Source: Bin75 sp965200435
GTDB lineage: Bacteria; Nitrospirota; Nitrospiria; Nitrospirales; UBA8639
DNA: 64,000 nucleotides
Reading direction: 5' to 3'
NCBI GenBank assembly: GCA_965200435.1
Contig: OZ241337.1
Coordinates: 682,001 to 746,000, forward strand
Part shown: piece by piece, positions 18,625-27,946 of the stretch
Layout of the letters: each line of letters begins with the position of its first letter
Numbering within the stretch: the first letter of the stretch is position 1
The notes under the pieces: model-generated
Databases searched by the model: none
The model's input: the letters and a program-made list of their open reading frames with translations, nothing else
What the model was told of the DNA's origin: nothing
Made by a program: the position numbers and the translations under genes

Positions 18625-19187
18625 AAAATGGTCGTCACCCCCTTCTCTCACCACTCATTCAAATGGACTCTCATCAGCCTTTGAAATCATTGGCAATGTT
18701 CATCTTCCCATGGACCGAGGGGATCAAGAGCGTTGATCCTTTTTCTCACATGAATTCGTGCGACGGGAAACGAGGAGAACGAAGAAAAGGCAGAGAACGC
18801 AAAGACGCGAGAACGGGAAAACGATTCTACGCGATGGCAGGGTGTGTGAAAAATATCCCAAAGGGTAGATATTGGCTGACGCCCAGGTTTCTACGCCTGT
18901 TTAAAATTCTATCAACCATTGGCTGGATCCAGTATGCTGGGGCCTCTCTTCGAAGTATCTACCCGGATAACTCTTTCTGCCTCATACGATAACATGTCTT
19001 CAACTCGGCCGGATGAGCCATCCCCTAATTCAAACCTATACACACCCTGAGTTCACAAAATCCGATTCATTCCATGTCCTAGACTATTCGGTTTTCCTGA
19101 TCGACGAATGCCTCTTTCTCTCAAAGGTTAAACTTTTGATGGCCTACGTTACCAGGGCGTTACGCTTCGTGCAAGAACAGAGACCGA
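18625..19187 (-). other. Gene-free leader between zapA and rny; candidate 6S RNA locus
   Basis: About 560 bp without a convincing reading frame. In many bacteria 6S RNA (ssrS) lies directly downstream of zapA, so this is where I would look for it. I could not fold a convincing long 6S-type hairpin by eye. Two small hairpins are visible: GGATCA/TGATCC at about 18721-18739 and a weak one around 18852-18874 followed, on the minus strand, by a short T run. Confidence 0.3.
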
Positions 19188-19481
19188 TCAGGGGAGGTCC
19201 GGCCCTATATTGGATTCAATGCACTCCAATAATCCCTCGGCTCGACGCTCCATTTCAGCCTCGCCAGCCTGCCGATGACGTTCCTGTCGAAACAGTTGAT
19301 CCGCAATATTCATCGCGGCCAGAATGGCAATTTTGATGGGAGTGGATCGGGTCGTCCCTTGCGCAATGGTCTGCATCTGCCCTTCAACGTATCGGGCGAG
19401 CTCATGAACATAGCCTTCGTCTGCAATATGTCGCAAGGACAGCTTCTGCCCATATACGTCAACCTCGATGCGTTTGGTCAT
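19188..19481 (-). CDS. zapA: Cell division protein ZapA
   Basis: A 97-residue protein that bundles FtsZ protofilaments at the division ring. The N-terminal fold VDVYGQKLSLRH and the central helix VEGQMQTIAQ...KIAILAAMNIADQLF fit ZapA (PF05164), and the tail is helical and charged. It overlaps the upstream coiled-coil gene by 4 bp, forming a zapB-zapA pair. Confidence 0.9.
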   Translation of the reverse strand: MTKRIEVDVYGQKLSLRHIADEGYVHELARYVEGQMQTIAQGTTRSTPIKIAILAAMNIADQLFRQERHRQAGEAEMERRAEGLLECIESNIGPDLP

Positions 19482-19732
19482 AGAACGGTCCCTGGCAGGC
19501 CGGCTTCCGAAGTTTCCAGGCCATCCAGTTGCTCCAAGACCTTTTCAACACGCAACTTGATATTCACGCGTTCCTCTTCCAACTCGCGTACCTGAGCCTC
19601 CTGCCTCGACAATTCCTCTTGAACCAAATTCAACTGTTCTTGAAGGGATCCATTGACCTGCCTTAATTCTTGGACCAACTCCACTAAGTCCCGGACTCGA
19701 ATCTCCAATGTTTCCATTTTTTCAAGACTCAT
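19478..19732 (-). CDS. ZapB-like coiled-coil division protein
   Basis: An 84-residue protein that is almost entirely coiled coil (heptads through LVELVQELRQVNGSLQEQLNLV). A GAAGGAG ribosome-binding site precedes the ATG. It is translationally coupled to zapA. Size, composition and position suggest a ZapB-type FtsZ-ring partner, but coiled coils give little family-specific signal. Confidence 0.72.
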   Translation of the reverse strand: MSLEKMETLEIRVRDLVELVQELRQVNGSLQEQLNLVQEELSRQEAQVRELEEERVNIKLRVEKVLEQLDGLETSEAGLPGTVL

Positions 19733-19789
19733 GGTTGGGAACTCCTTCGCTATAGAATCTGAGAGAATATTACAACTAAAATAAAATCT

Positions 19790-22021
19790 TTAGCAGGCCC
19801 TGTCAAGAGGAAGAGCGCTACATGTTGTGGAATAAAGGGCGTGATATATACGGTAACTTGTAATGACCCGTTTGACGTATCGTCGGGCTTCCCTATAGGA
19901 AATCATCTCGACAAATTCATCCGGATCCCGATTGCCGAACTTGGCAATCCAACGATTCAGCGCATCGGGACCAGCATTATACGCGGCGACGGCTCGAATA
20001 AGATTGCCATTAACGTCACGCAACAAATCACCAACGTAGTCAACCCCCAACCGGATGTTCACGTCTTCGTCCAACAAATCCTCCCGGTCCACGGGTCCGA
20101 AGCCTAAACCGCGGGCGACACGATTCGCCGTCTCCGGCATCAATTGCATCAGCCCCATGGCCCCAACGGGCGACAAGGCCTTGGGATTATACAAACTTTC
20201 CTCACGGATAATCGCCGCAACCAAAAATGGATCCACGTGCGGGTCGGCATAGCGCCGTATCACCGGGATAGATCCCGTTGGATACGCCATGCGCCACAAC
20301 GGAGAATCAAGGGCAATCCGGCGACGTTCCAAAGACTTCCCAAAGTATTGCCTGGCTATCAGGATCGGTGATCCATAATCTCCGACGTCCAACATGTGCT
20401 GCGCCAAGACGTATAAGGTGTCCGACTGATCACGATATTGCTCCTTGACCAACAACAATTCTTCCGCCGCTTCCCGGCGGAATTCCATCGCCGACAGTTC
20501 CTGAGCTTTTTGGAAATGCACATTGGTTTGGAAGGCAGACGACGAGGGAATGCTCATCGCCTGGCTCGTCCCATTTGCCGGTTGATCGCCTCTTGGGTGA
20601 AATGGACGCCGCAGGCGAAACTCGGATAATTGCCCGTAATAGGTCATGGGCCACTCGGCGGACACTTGTCGGTACAACGTTTGTCCTTCAGCGTCCCGTC
20701 CCAGCCGGTCAAGCGCCCGCGCTTCCCAATAGCGAGCCCGATTTTGCCAACTCCGGCCGGGAGCGATGCTCGCCAGCGAGCGAAACACTGCAACCGCTTC
20801 TTCCCAAGCACCCTGTTGATAATGCAGCCATCCCAAACGCCATAAGGCGTCCAGTCTCATTGCAGGAAGATCCGCCATCCGATAGGCGTCCTCATAGGCC
20901 AGGATGGCTTGCTGCATCGTGTCTTGCCCTTCAGCCCATACCCCGCTCAACCACCGGATCCGGCTTCGCTCGTTCGCGCTTAATCCGGGAGGGATCGAAT
21001 CGCGAAATTTCAGAAGCTGCCGGCCCTGATCCTGCCGCAAGTAGACCTTGGCCAGCCACACGGCGGCTTTGCCGGTGTACGTGGAAGGGGTTGTCAACAG
21101 CCGGCGGAAAGTCTGCGCGGCTTGAGGATACTGCTTCAACCGCACGTAGGCCATCCCCAACCGAAAGAGCCCTTGCTCATGACGCGAGTCTTGCGGGCGA
21201 CCGGCCAAAAACTTCTGCAAATCATGAATGGCGGCTTCAAAGCGTGCCGATTGATACCACGTCTGACTTCGTCGATAATAATCGTCCAATGAAGGTTTCC
21301 AAGGCAGCGCATCGGGTCGACCGGACGACACGAGTTTCTCCACTGCTTGAGCCTCGGGAGATTCGGGATACTTCCGCCACAGTGTACCTAGCGCGCGTTG
21401 CGCCCGGGTCACGTCTTGCAATTGATCGGCGCAATCGGCAAGAACGGAGAAGGCCCGGGGCGCTGACGGGGAATCCGGATTGCCGGAAGTGGCCTGCTCC
21501 AGATGGGCGAGGGCGCGCCGGCATTGTCCGTTCTCGAACCGGGCGAATCCCGCTTCATACAACGTCGCGTTTCTCAGGGCGGAAGGAGCGGACAGATCCA
21601 GGGCCGCTTCAAGCGTCAGTGCGGATTCACGAAAGGCGCCCATACGCCCCATGGCCTGACCGAGTTTCAGCAAGACGAAATCTTCGATGAGCGGAAAATC
21701 CTTCCGGGCCGCACGCAAATACTCAATGGCCCGGCTAGGCCCACGTTCGAGAAGAGACCATCCTATCCGGAATCCTGCACGCCGGGCCCATATGGTTCCC
21801 GGATACGCCTCCTGTACGTGACGAAAATGTTCGATCTGCAGAAACACCTGATCCTGATGCTCGTGCGAAAAGGACGCAGCGAGTCGAAAACAGGCTTCCG
21901 CCGATTCACAGGCCACGTGCCGAACCTCGGGCTGGGACCATGAATAACCGCTCGTCAAGAGAATCAAGAGAACAATGACCAGAAAAGTCCCACGACGGAC
22001 CCACAAACGAGACGGCCTCAC
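19790..22021 (-). CDS. slt: Soluble lytic murein transglycosylase with TPR-like repeats
   Basis: A 743-residue exported enzyme that cleaves MurNAc-GlcNAc bonds in the periplasm. It has an N-terminal signal sequence (residues about 10-30) and a long helical TPR-like region (about 60-560). A C-terminal SLT domain carries IIREESLYNPKALSP with the catalytic glutamate, GAMGLMQLMPETA and VAAYNAGPDALNRW. The organisation resembles E. coli Slt70 with a longer repeat region. The start overlaps a small upstream frame. A large antisense frame across this gene is a shadow. Confidence 0.92.
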   Translation of the reverse strand: MRPSRLWVRRGTFLVIVLLILLTSGYSWSQPEVRHVACESAEACFRLAASFSHEHQDQVFLQIEHFRHVQEAYPGTIWARRAGFRIGWSLLERGPSRAIEYLRAARKDFPLIEDFVLLKLGQAMGRMGAFRESALTLEAALDLSAPSALRNATLYEAGFARFENGQCRRALAHLEQATSGNPDSPSAPRAFSVLADCADQLQDVTRAQRALGTLWRKYPESPEAQAVEKLVSSGRPDALPWKPSLDDYYRRSQTWYQSARFEAAIHDLQKFLAGRPQDSRHEQGLFRLGMAYVRLKQYPQAAQTFRRLLTTPSTYTGKAAVWLAKVYLRQDQGRQLLKFRDSIPPGLSANERSRIRWLSGVWAEGQDTMQQAILAYEDAYRMADLPAMRLDALWRLGWLHYQQGAWEEAVAVFRSLASIAPGRSWQNRARYWEARALDRLGRDAEGQTLYRQVSAEWPMTYYGQLSEFRLRRPFHPRGDQPANGTSQAMSIPSSSAFQTNVHFQKAQELSAMEFRREAAEELLLVKEQYRDQSDTLYVLAQHMLDVGDYGSPILIARQYFGKSLERRRIALDSPLWRMAYPTGSIPVIRRYADPHVDPFLVAAIIREESLYNPKALSPVGAMGLMQLMPETANRVARGLGFGPVDREDLLDEDVNIRLGVDYVGDLLRDVNGNLIRAVAAYNAGPDALNRWIAKFGNRDPDEFVEMISYREARRYVKRVITSYRIYHALYSTTCSALPLDRAC

Positions 22022-22212
22022 TGCTGACCAACGTTTCTGTCCTTGATAGTGGCATGCAGAGAGGCTGGGACGGCAAACGTGAGACGTTTCATGGTCTTAG
22101 GAGGGACGCCGAACACGAGAGACGCCTCTCGCACCCATCCCCAATTGCCCCTATCGGGGACAGGGTCACGAGATTTGTCGGATGAGTCGTATTGCATGAT
22201 GTACGATTTCAC
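22018..22212 (-). CDS. Possible small protein upstream of slt
   Basis: A 64-codon frame whose stop overlaps the slt ATG (ATGA), an arrangement used by real gene pairs in this window. The protein has no recognised domain, no membrane segment and no obvious ribosome-binding site. It may be only leader sequence of slt. An ATG six codons in (MQYDSS) is an alternative start. Confidence 0.25.
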   Translation of the reverse strand: MKSYIMQYDSSDKSRDPVPDRGNWGWVREASLVFGVPPKTMKRLTFAVPASLHATIKDRNVGQQ

Positions 22213-22251
22213 GAAAAACGTCGTCGCTTAATCAGGATGCAACGAAATTTT

Positions 22252-22677
22252 TTACCGCTGCTTTTTTCGCTTGGCTTTGGCCTGATTGGGCGTTAAGGGT
22301 GAAGGCGGTTCTTCGTGGACTTGGGTTCGACGATACAGTCCGTAAGCAAAGGTCAGCCAAAAAATTCCGGAAAATATCCCGAACAATATCGCCGTAAAGA
22401 CCTTGCTCATCTCTTCGAGAGGCGGTTCGGGACCGAATTGCCGGAGTTCGCCCAACATGAGAAACGGCCACGCCAGACTTTCAAGTCCAAGCAGCAAGGT
22501 GGACCACATCCAGACCTGAGCCACGCCGGGACAGGTTTTCGCAAAGACCACCATCACCCCCACGACCACCACGATGGTCGTACCCAGGGAAAGACCCCCT
22601 TGAAGCAGCCAGAGACCTCCGGTGACGGCCATGGCTCCAAGTACCGCGTTGAGCAACAGCTTGGCATTGTCCGGCAT
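22252..22677 (-). CDS. Hypothetical membrane protein
   Basis: A 141-residue protein with four probable membrane helices (segments beginning LLLNAVLGAMAV, LGTTIVVVVGVMVV, VWMWSTLLLGLE and FTAILFGIFSGIFWL). The cytoplasmic tail is basic and ends KAKRKKQR. The start at 22677 is chosen because AAGGTGAGG precedes it; a longer frame to 22731 is possible. I do not recognise a family. It is transcribed toward the small frame ahead of slt. Confidence 0.7.
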   Translation of the reverse strand: MPDNAKLLLNAVLGAMAVTGGLWLLQGGLSLGTTIVVVVGVMVVFAKTCPGVAQVWMWSTLLLGLESLAWPFLMLGELRQFGPEPPLEEMSKVFTAILFGIFSGIFWLTFAYGLYRRTQVHEEPPSPLTPNQAKAKRKKQR

Positions 22678-22861
22678 AGACCTCACCTTAGCATATTTAT
22701 TCAGACGCCCGCACGGCACCACGACCGTCATGGACGCAGGTGACAGGGCAGCCGTTGCGAAACACAGATGGCTTTTCTATCAACTCCCCACGCACTTCAT
22801 GCGCGCGTCAATTACCTGATGAATGACACAACCGGCAACATGGGAGGAAGAAGGGGGACGC

Positions 22862-23569
22862 TTAAAAGGAATCGATGGGCAGAGATGAGTTGTCTTCCGT
22901 CTCGGAGGGAGAAGAAGAGGGACGCATGATCGAAGAAAATTCGTTTGGATGAATGAGGGTCAAGCAGTTTTCGACAGCCGGGTCTTTGTGAGACAACGCG
23001 TAGATGGAAAACACGTGAGGTGGCTCTTCGCCTTGCATCGATGGAAACACGACCGGCACTTCAAGCCATGGCCCTAACGTTCCCGGACCGGTCATTCTCA
23101 GACGAACAGCCAGCAACATATCGCGGACCCGGAGATCCCATTCATGCGGGTCGAGATCCAAGGACTTCGTGATGTTCTGCTCCCACAAAAATTTCGTGAT
23201 GCCAACCGCCACGTGAAATCCGATGCGCTTGGCCTTCTTGGTGACATCGACCAACAACCCGGCCTCGACGGCTTTCTGGCGGGAAGACACGCGACAGGCC
23301 ATCGCCAGATCACTTTCGCCTTGCCCCCCGGACACAAGCGCCAGCCCCATGGCCTCCGCAAACAAGGTTTCGGGGGATTCGCACTCCTGGGCGGCTTCCC
23401 GGTTCACGCGACCCGAGCCAAACGTATCCACTCCATACCCCCGGGCACTCAGAATGCCGTCATACACCGCCCGGGCAGCCTGCGACCACGAAGCATCAAA
23501 AGGCCGGCCGCGGTAGGCCGCTTCCGCGGCTTTTTTCTCATCATGGGTTAAGGGACGAGAAGACTTCAT
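22862..23569 (-). CDS. Conserved-looking hypothetical protein
   Basis: A 235-residue soluble protein without signal peptide or membrane segment. The N-terminal half is alanine-rich and helical (HDEKKAAEAAYRGRPFD). A stretch with AMGLALVSGGQGESDLAMA follows, and the C-terminal tail is serine- and acid-rich, probably disordered. No known domain recognised. The start at 23569 (MKSSRPLTHDE) is preferred to one 12 codons upstream. It is monocistronic, downstream of degP. Confidence 0.65.
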   Translation of the reverse strand: MKSSRPLTHDEKKAAEAAYRGRPFDASWSQAARAVYDGILSARGYGVDTFGSGRVNREAAQECESPETLFAEAMGLALVSGGQGESDLAMACRVSSRQKAVEAGLLVDVTKKAKRIGFHVAVGITKFLWEQNITKSLDLDPHEWDLRVRDMLLAVRLRMTGPGTLGPWLEVPVVFPSMQGEEPPHVFSIYALSHKDPAVENCLTLIHPNEFSSIMRPSSSPSETEDNSSLPIDSF

Positions 23570-23792
23570 GCTAAAATTGATAACCCTCCACAGGGAACAA
23601 GTCAAGAGAGCCGAAATTTTCCACTTGACAGAACCTGTAACGATTTGTCATGGGCCAAATCCCAACGTGGACGCCGCAAGCTCCCGGGTGGTTTGCTGAA
23701 TGAGCGCCGTCACGCCCAGGAACGGCGCGGGCACACACATGAGACGTGCCCGGCAGGCCGAAAGATGCCACGGAGAAAAAGGCGTCCGTTTT

Positions 23793-25328
23793 TTATTTTC
23801 CGCCGAGTGACAGGAAGAGCATCGAGCGGCCCCGTCTCAAGAGAACCAGCACCGAATCGTCATCATCCAACCGGCTCGTGACGCGATCGAAGTCGTCCAC
23901 GTTCTGAATGTCGATCCGGTTAAGTTCCAGGATGACGTCGTCTTTTCGGATGCCGGCCCGTTCGGCCCGGCTGCCGGGCTGGACCTTGAGGACGCGCACG
24001 CCCTTATCGGTGGCGGACGGTCCGGCTGACACAGATTCGACCGTCAACCCGGACAGGGCATGTTGCTGGCCGACGGTGCCCATTTCGCCGAGCCCTGCCA
24101 AATCTTTGGGTATTTGGCCAATGACGACATCGAGGCGCCTCTTGTTGCCTTCACGCAGAATCTCCACACTCACCCTGGTCTCAGGAGGGGTTTCGGCCAC
24201 ATAGGTGCGTAATTTGGTCGAATTTTCAACCGGCCGCCCATCATATTCGAGAATGATGTCCCCACGCCGAAACCGGGCCGCGGCCGCAGGCGCTCCCTCG
24301 ACGACGTCGGTAATCAGGGCACCGTTAGTGTCCGTGGTCTCGAACTGTTTCGCCAAATCGGGAGACAGGTCTTGAATGGAAACCCCGAGCCAGCCTCTGA
24401 CCACTTTGCCGTACGCCTTCAAACTCTGGGCTACCCCTTTGGCCATATTGCTGGGAATGGCGAACCCGATGCCCATGTAGCCACCGCTTCGCGTGAAGAT
24501 GGCCGTGTTGATCCCGATGAGTTCTCCTCGCAAATTCACGAGGGCCCCGCCGGAGTTCCCCGGGTTGATGGCCGCGTCGGTCTGGATAAAGTCTTCGTAG
24601 TCGACGATGCCGACGTTGGCCCGTCCAACGGCACTGATGATGCCCATGGTCACGGTCTGGCTCAGGCCGAAAGGATTCCCCACGGCCACGACCATCTCCC
24701 CGACCTCCAGCGTACTGGAATCCCCCCAGGTGAGATACGGCAACCCGGATGCTTCGATTTTCAGTATGGCCAAATCGGTTTTGTGATCGGTGCCGATCAA
24801 TTCCGCCTCGAATTTCCGCTGATCGCCCAACAGCACGTGGATTTCGTCGCCTTCTTTCACCACGTGATTGTTGGTGACGATGAAGCCATCGGGATTGACA
24901 ATAACCCCGGACCCCATGCCTTCTTGCCGGCGTTTCGGCGTCTGGCGACGTTCCTCCCTGAACCGCTCTCCGAAAAATTTCCGGAAAAAGGGATCGTCAA
25001 AGAATGGAGAATGCGGAAACGGAGAACTGGACGGGGCGGATGTCTTTACAATGGAGAGATTGACCACCGCGGGCTTGACCTTTTTGGCAATAGCGATGAA
25101 ATGCTGGTTGAACCGGAGGAGATCTTCGCTCGTGGAGGGCAGCGCAAAGGCTGCCGGTTGAACCAAGGGTGTCTGAACAGCCTGCTCTTCCGACGCCCGG
25201 CTGACCGTGGACGGCTGGAAGAACGTCGCGCTTGCGCCTAACGCCAGACACACGCAGAGAAAACTCCCAATCCCCAACACGACGGGGTTTTTCAAGATCG
25301 CGATCGGTGACCATTGAACACGCATCAT
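23793..25328 (-). CDS. degP: DegP/HtrA-type periplasmic serine protease
   Basis: A 511-residue HtrA protease for envelope protein quality control. An N-terminal hydrophobic export or anchor segment (about residues 12-36) is followed by a trypsin-like domain and two PDZ domains. The triad is visible as NNHVV (His), DHKTDLAIL (Asp) and NPGNSGGAL (Ser). PDZ 1 begins about residue 300 (GWLGVSIQDLSPDLA) and PDZ 2 about residue 410. A long variable loop before the catalytic His is rich in Phe, Arg and Pro, as in DegP/MucD. Confidence 0.95.
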   Translation of the reverse strand: MMRVQWSPIAILKNPVVLGIGSFLCVCLALGASATFFQPSTVSRASEEQAVQTPLVQPAAFALPSTSEDLLRFNQHFIAIAKKVKPAVVNLSIVKTSAPSSSPFPHSPFFDDPFFRKFFGERFREERRQTPKRRQEGMGSGVIVNPDGFIVTNNHVVKEGDEIHVLLGDQRKFEAELIGTDHKTDLAILKIEASGLPYLTWGDSSTLEVGEMVVAVGNPFGLSQTVTMGIISAVGRANVGIVDYEDFIQTDAAINPGNSGGALVNLRGELIGINTAIFTRSGGYMGIGFAIPSNMAKGVAQSLKAYGKVVRGWLGVSIQDLSPDLAKQFETTDTNGALITDVVEGAPAAAARFRRGDIILEYDGRPVENSTKLRTYVAETPPETRVSVEILREGNKRRLDVVIGQIPKDLAGLGEMGTVGQQHALSGLTVESVSAGPSATDKGVRVLKVQPGSRAERAGIRKDDVILELNRIDIQNVDDFDRVTSRLDDDDSVLVLLRRGRSMLFLSLGGK

Positions 25329-25537
25329 ACCTTCCTTTTCTTATCGGCAAAGCCTGACCAACGACGAAATTATACCATACCTTCAGTGAGAGGAAATGCT
25401 CACGCTTCTGACGCCAGCACTTTCAGGGAATGTATATACGCACTCATTCGTCGACGGCAAGGTCGCGAATCTTGACAGCCTCGCCCATCTCCCCCCCTCG
25501 CGTGTGCCAAAACCGTAGGCATGACGGCCTCTCCGCC

Positions 25538-25574
25538 TTTGTAGCCGTCGCATCTCATGCGGCCTGGAGAGGCC
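25538..25574 (+). repeat. Dispersed repeat Q, copy 1
   Basis: A 37-bp sequence (TTTGTAGCCGTCGCATCTCA onward to GGAGAGGCC) that recurs with a few changes in reverse orientation at 59467-59503. It lies just past the present stop of the broken dabA reading frame, partly inside it, and about 45 bp from repeat P. The same P+Q pairing occurs at the second locus. Confidence 0.65.
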
Positions 25575-25619
25575 GTCCCGTCGTTGTAGCGGCGCGATTG
25601 TATCGCGCCCTAACGCCCC

Positions 25620-25845
25620 CGTAGGTCGGGTTAGCCGAACGGCGTAACCCGACACCGTAGCCCCTTGTCGGATTACGCGACGCTAGGAACCCTCTGATTG
25701 AGTGTGCTAGCGGGATGCAGGGCAAGGCGTCCCGGAGCGAAACCCGAAGCGTATCATAGAGATAGGTGAGGGTTGAGCGAGGACACAACGCCGCCATGCG
25801 CCTGATAGTGCACTCAATCAGAGGTTCCCTAATCCGACATACGGG
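25620..25845 (+). repeat. Dispersed repeat P, copy 1, split by a MITE
   Basis: Joining 25620-25682 to 25829-25845 gives about 80 bp closely matching the intact 79-bp copy at 59283-59361 (reverse strand). It begins CGTAGGTCGGGTTAGC and ends in a related inverted sequence. MITE copy B is inserted in it at a CTAA site. The repeat forms part of the foreign 3' end of the dabA frame. Confidence 0.7.
25687..25828 (-). mobile_element. MITE copy B (142 bp), nested in repeat P
   Basis: A 142-bp copy flanked by CTAG (25683-25686) and CTAA (25829-25832). Both ends read CTCTGATTGAGTG inward, so its inverted repeats are longer (about 35 bp, imperfect) than in copies A and C. It lies inside dispersed repeat P and inside the reading frame of the C-terminal dabA fragment. 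Confidence 0.87.
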
Positions 25846-27946
25846 GATGACAAGGGAGAGAAAAGGAAGAGGGAGCGATGCCCTCTGTCTCCCGATTTGT
25901 TCCCACGTGGCATCGGGATGATAGCGATGAAACTCGAACGTGAATGGATCGAGGGCCACAAGATTGAGCCACTGGTTATGGAAAAGTTGCTGAAGGATCG
26001 CATGTTTTTGAATGAGGGCCGAGATCCGATCCGGCGGAGCTTCAATCACGCCAAGGAGTCGCATCGGTTCATGATAATGGACGTCGCCGTCGTTCTCCGT
26101 CTGCAAGGGAAATCCGCTCTGCGGATCACTTCCGCTGCCCAGCTTTACCCCTGAGCCTGATACGACGTTGCGGATCACTTTGTTCCCGCTCCCATAGTGC
26201 CACGGATCAACGGAGGAGAAGTAATACCCGATGTTGATCCACTCTCCGGCGATCAAGGGGACCGTCATGATTTTTTCCAGATTGGTGCCATTCGGGTCGG
26301 CGACCGGGTCATAGGAGTGCAGGAAGACGCGACCGCCTAAATTCAGGCTCTTGGTCAGACTGCGCCGCCCGATCAAAAAGGCTGCATTGCCGGCCAACCC
26401 CCATTCCGGCCGTGGATTGGTCCAATCTCGGCTGCGTGCTTCGACGTGAGCACACGCCTGTTGAGGAGAAATCCCGGTCGGCATACCCGGAATGCGACGA
26501 CATCGTTCCAAGGCTTGACTCATGCCGGCCTGTTCCAAATCTTCGATCAGCACCCGGAGATCCTTCGTATGGGTTTCCGGCAAATCGTCCGGGTCATAAA
26601 ACGTAATCCGATCTGTGGTGGTATTGTACAGGGCCGGCAGAAACCACGTATCTTCGGGAATGGGCAATTCGTGTTCGTTGAGGATACGCCGGACCTCAGA
26701 TTCATTGGCCATTGCGGCAAACAGCCTGGCGTTGGCATCCCCGTGATTCCCACCGCAGGCTCCGCAATCCCATGCGGCGAAATACGGATTGTTGCCGGTC
26801 TGGCTCTCATGCCCGCACAGCACGATCAGCCGGCTAAAGTTCCTGGTCAACCCCATCACCCGGAGTCCGGTCTCGATGAACGTGGCCCGTTCGGCAAGCG
26901 AGAAATCCTGCGCAAGGCCTGCGGAGGTCCCTTCGGGCTTCGTCTCCGTCCCTTGCGAATTGCCGGGACCGGACGGTGCGGTCACGGCAATCCGCGTCGG
27001 GGCCGGAGCAGCAGACCAAGCTCGCAGTGTTGATTGAGTTGCATGGAACGCTTTGAGAATCAGCGTTTTGCCCATTAACCCCAGACTGAAGAAAAATCCC
27101 AACACGTCAATCAGTATCATTGATCCGACCGGATGACGTTTCAGGTCGTAAAAGACGTGAGGACCCCGTTGAGACCAGCGCGTCCCCGTCGCATAGTACT
27201 GCGAGGCGCCTTCTTTGCTGAGACGAGGAATTTCCGTCACCGCGTACTCGGGCGAAAGCGACACCGGGCACAAGGCAGCCCGCTTTTCACTGTCAAAGGC
27301 TTGATGGCTCAGAGGAATACCAAAAAACCCGGCAACTCCGAACGTTTCATACAGGCCTTGGGCTTCGACGCGTCGACGGAACGATTCCGATCTCACGTCA
27401 AGACACAACACGAGTTGCGCGCGCGGTCGAGTTTCAAGGAGGGGCACGGTTCCACGATGCGCTGAAAGTGTTTCGATGATCTCAACCCGAAAGGCATCTT
27501 CATAGGCTTCCAGCCACACCGGACCATGCCGGTCGGGGGGAAAGGCGTCCAGCCATCCCAACAAAGTTCGCGCATCATCCTGAGAAAGGTCCATCATCTC
27601 GATCTGCGACCACTCCAGAACCTGGGCGAGGTGAAACAGCCGCCAAGCGTCACGGCAGATGGCCTGTGTCGCGGGGGCAGCGGCATGAGCGCCGTACCCC
27701 ATTCGTTTTTCGTATTCTTCAGGGTGTTCCTTCCAATAGACGGTCAACGCTGTAACCGTTCCGTCAATTCCCCATTCCCGCCGGCAGGCCACCTGCGTCA
27801 ATTCGGCTTCATACAACACGCGCACCGCCAGATACTGGAGGACATCAATCGGATGTTTGCGTTGCGCGTGAGACTCGGGATTTGTCTCTAGCCAACGAAC
27901 GAATCGCGTCCAACCCGGCAATTGGGACAACTGCCGGGCGTGGTAA

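Larger units (their letters stand above)
25555..27930 (-). pseudogene. dabA: DabA-like (DUF2309) inorganic-carbon transporter subunit, C-terminal fragment with foreign tail
   Basis: DabA is the beta-carbonic-anhydrase-like subunit of DAB energy-coupled CO2 uptake complexes. This 791-codon frame holds the zinc-site region: LVLCLDVRSESFRR (Cys and Asp ligands) and LCGHESQT plus WDCGACGGNHGD (His and Cys ligands). The frame opens at an internal Met (LPGWTRFVRW), because the true N-terminal part lies upstream in another frame (27947-28945). The native C terminus is probably near HRYHPDATWEQI (about residue 678). The last ~112 codons come from repeat P, MITE copy B and repeat Q. No dabB lies nearby. 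Confidence 0.82.

Noticed and set aside
20575..21690. 371-codon open frame on the plus strand
   Set aside because: It is antisense to slt, whose motifs and length are convincing; the frame is low in hydrophobic pattern and arises from high-GC codon bias.
24372..25241. 289-codon open frame on the plus strand
   Set aside because: It is antisense to the DegP protease domain and has no recognisable protein features.
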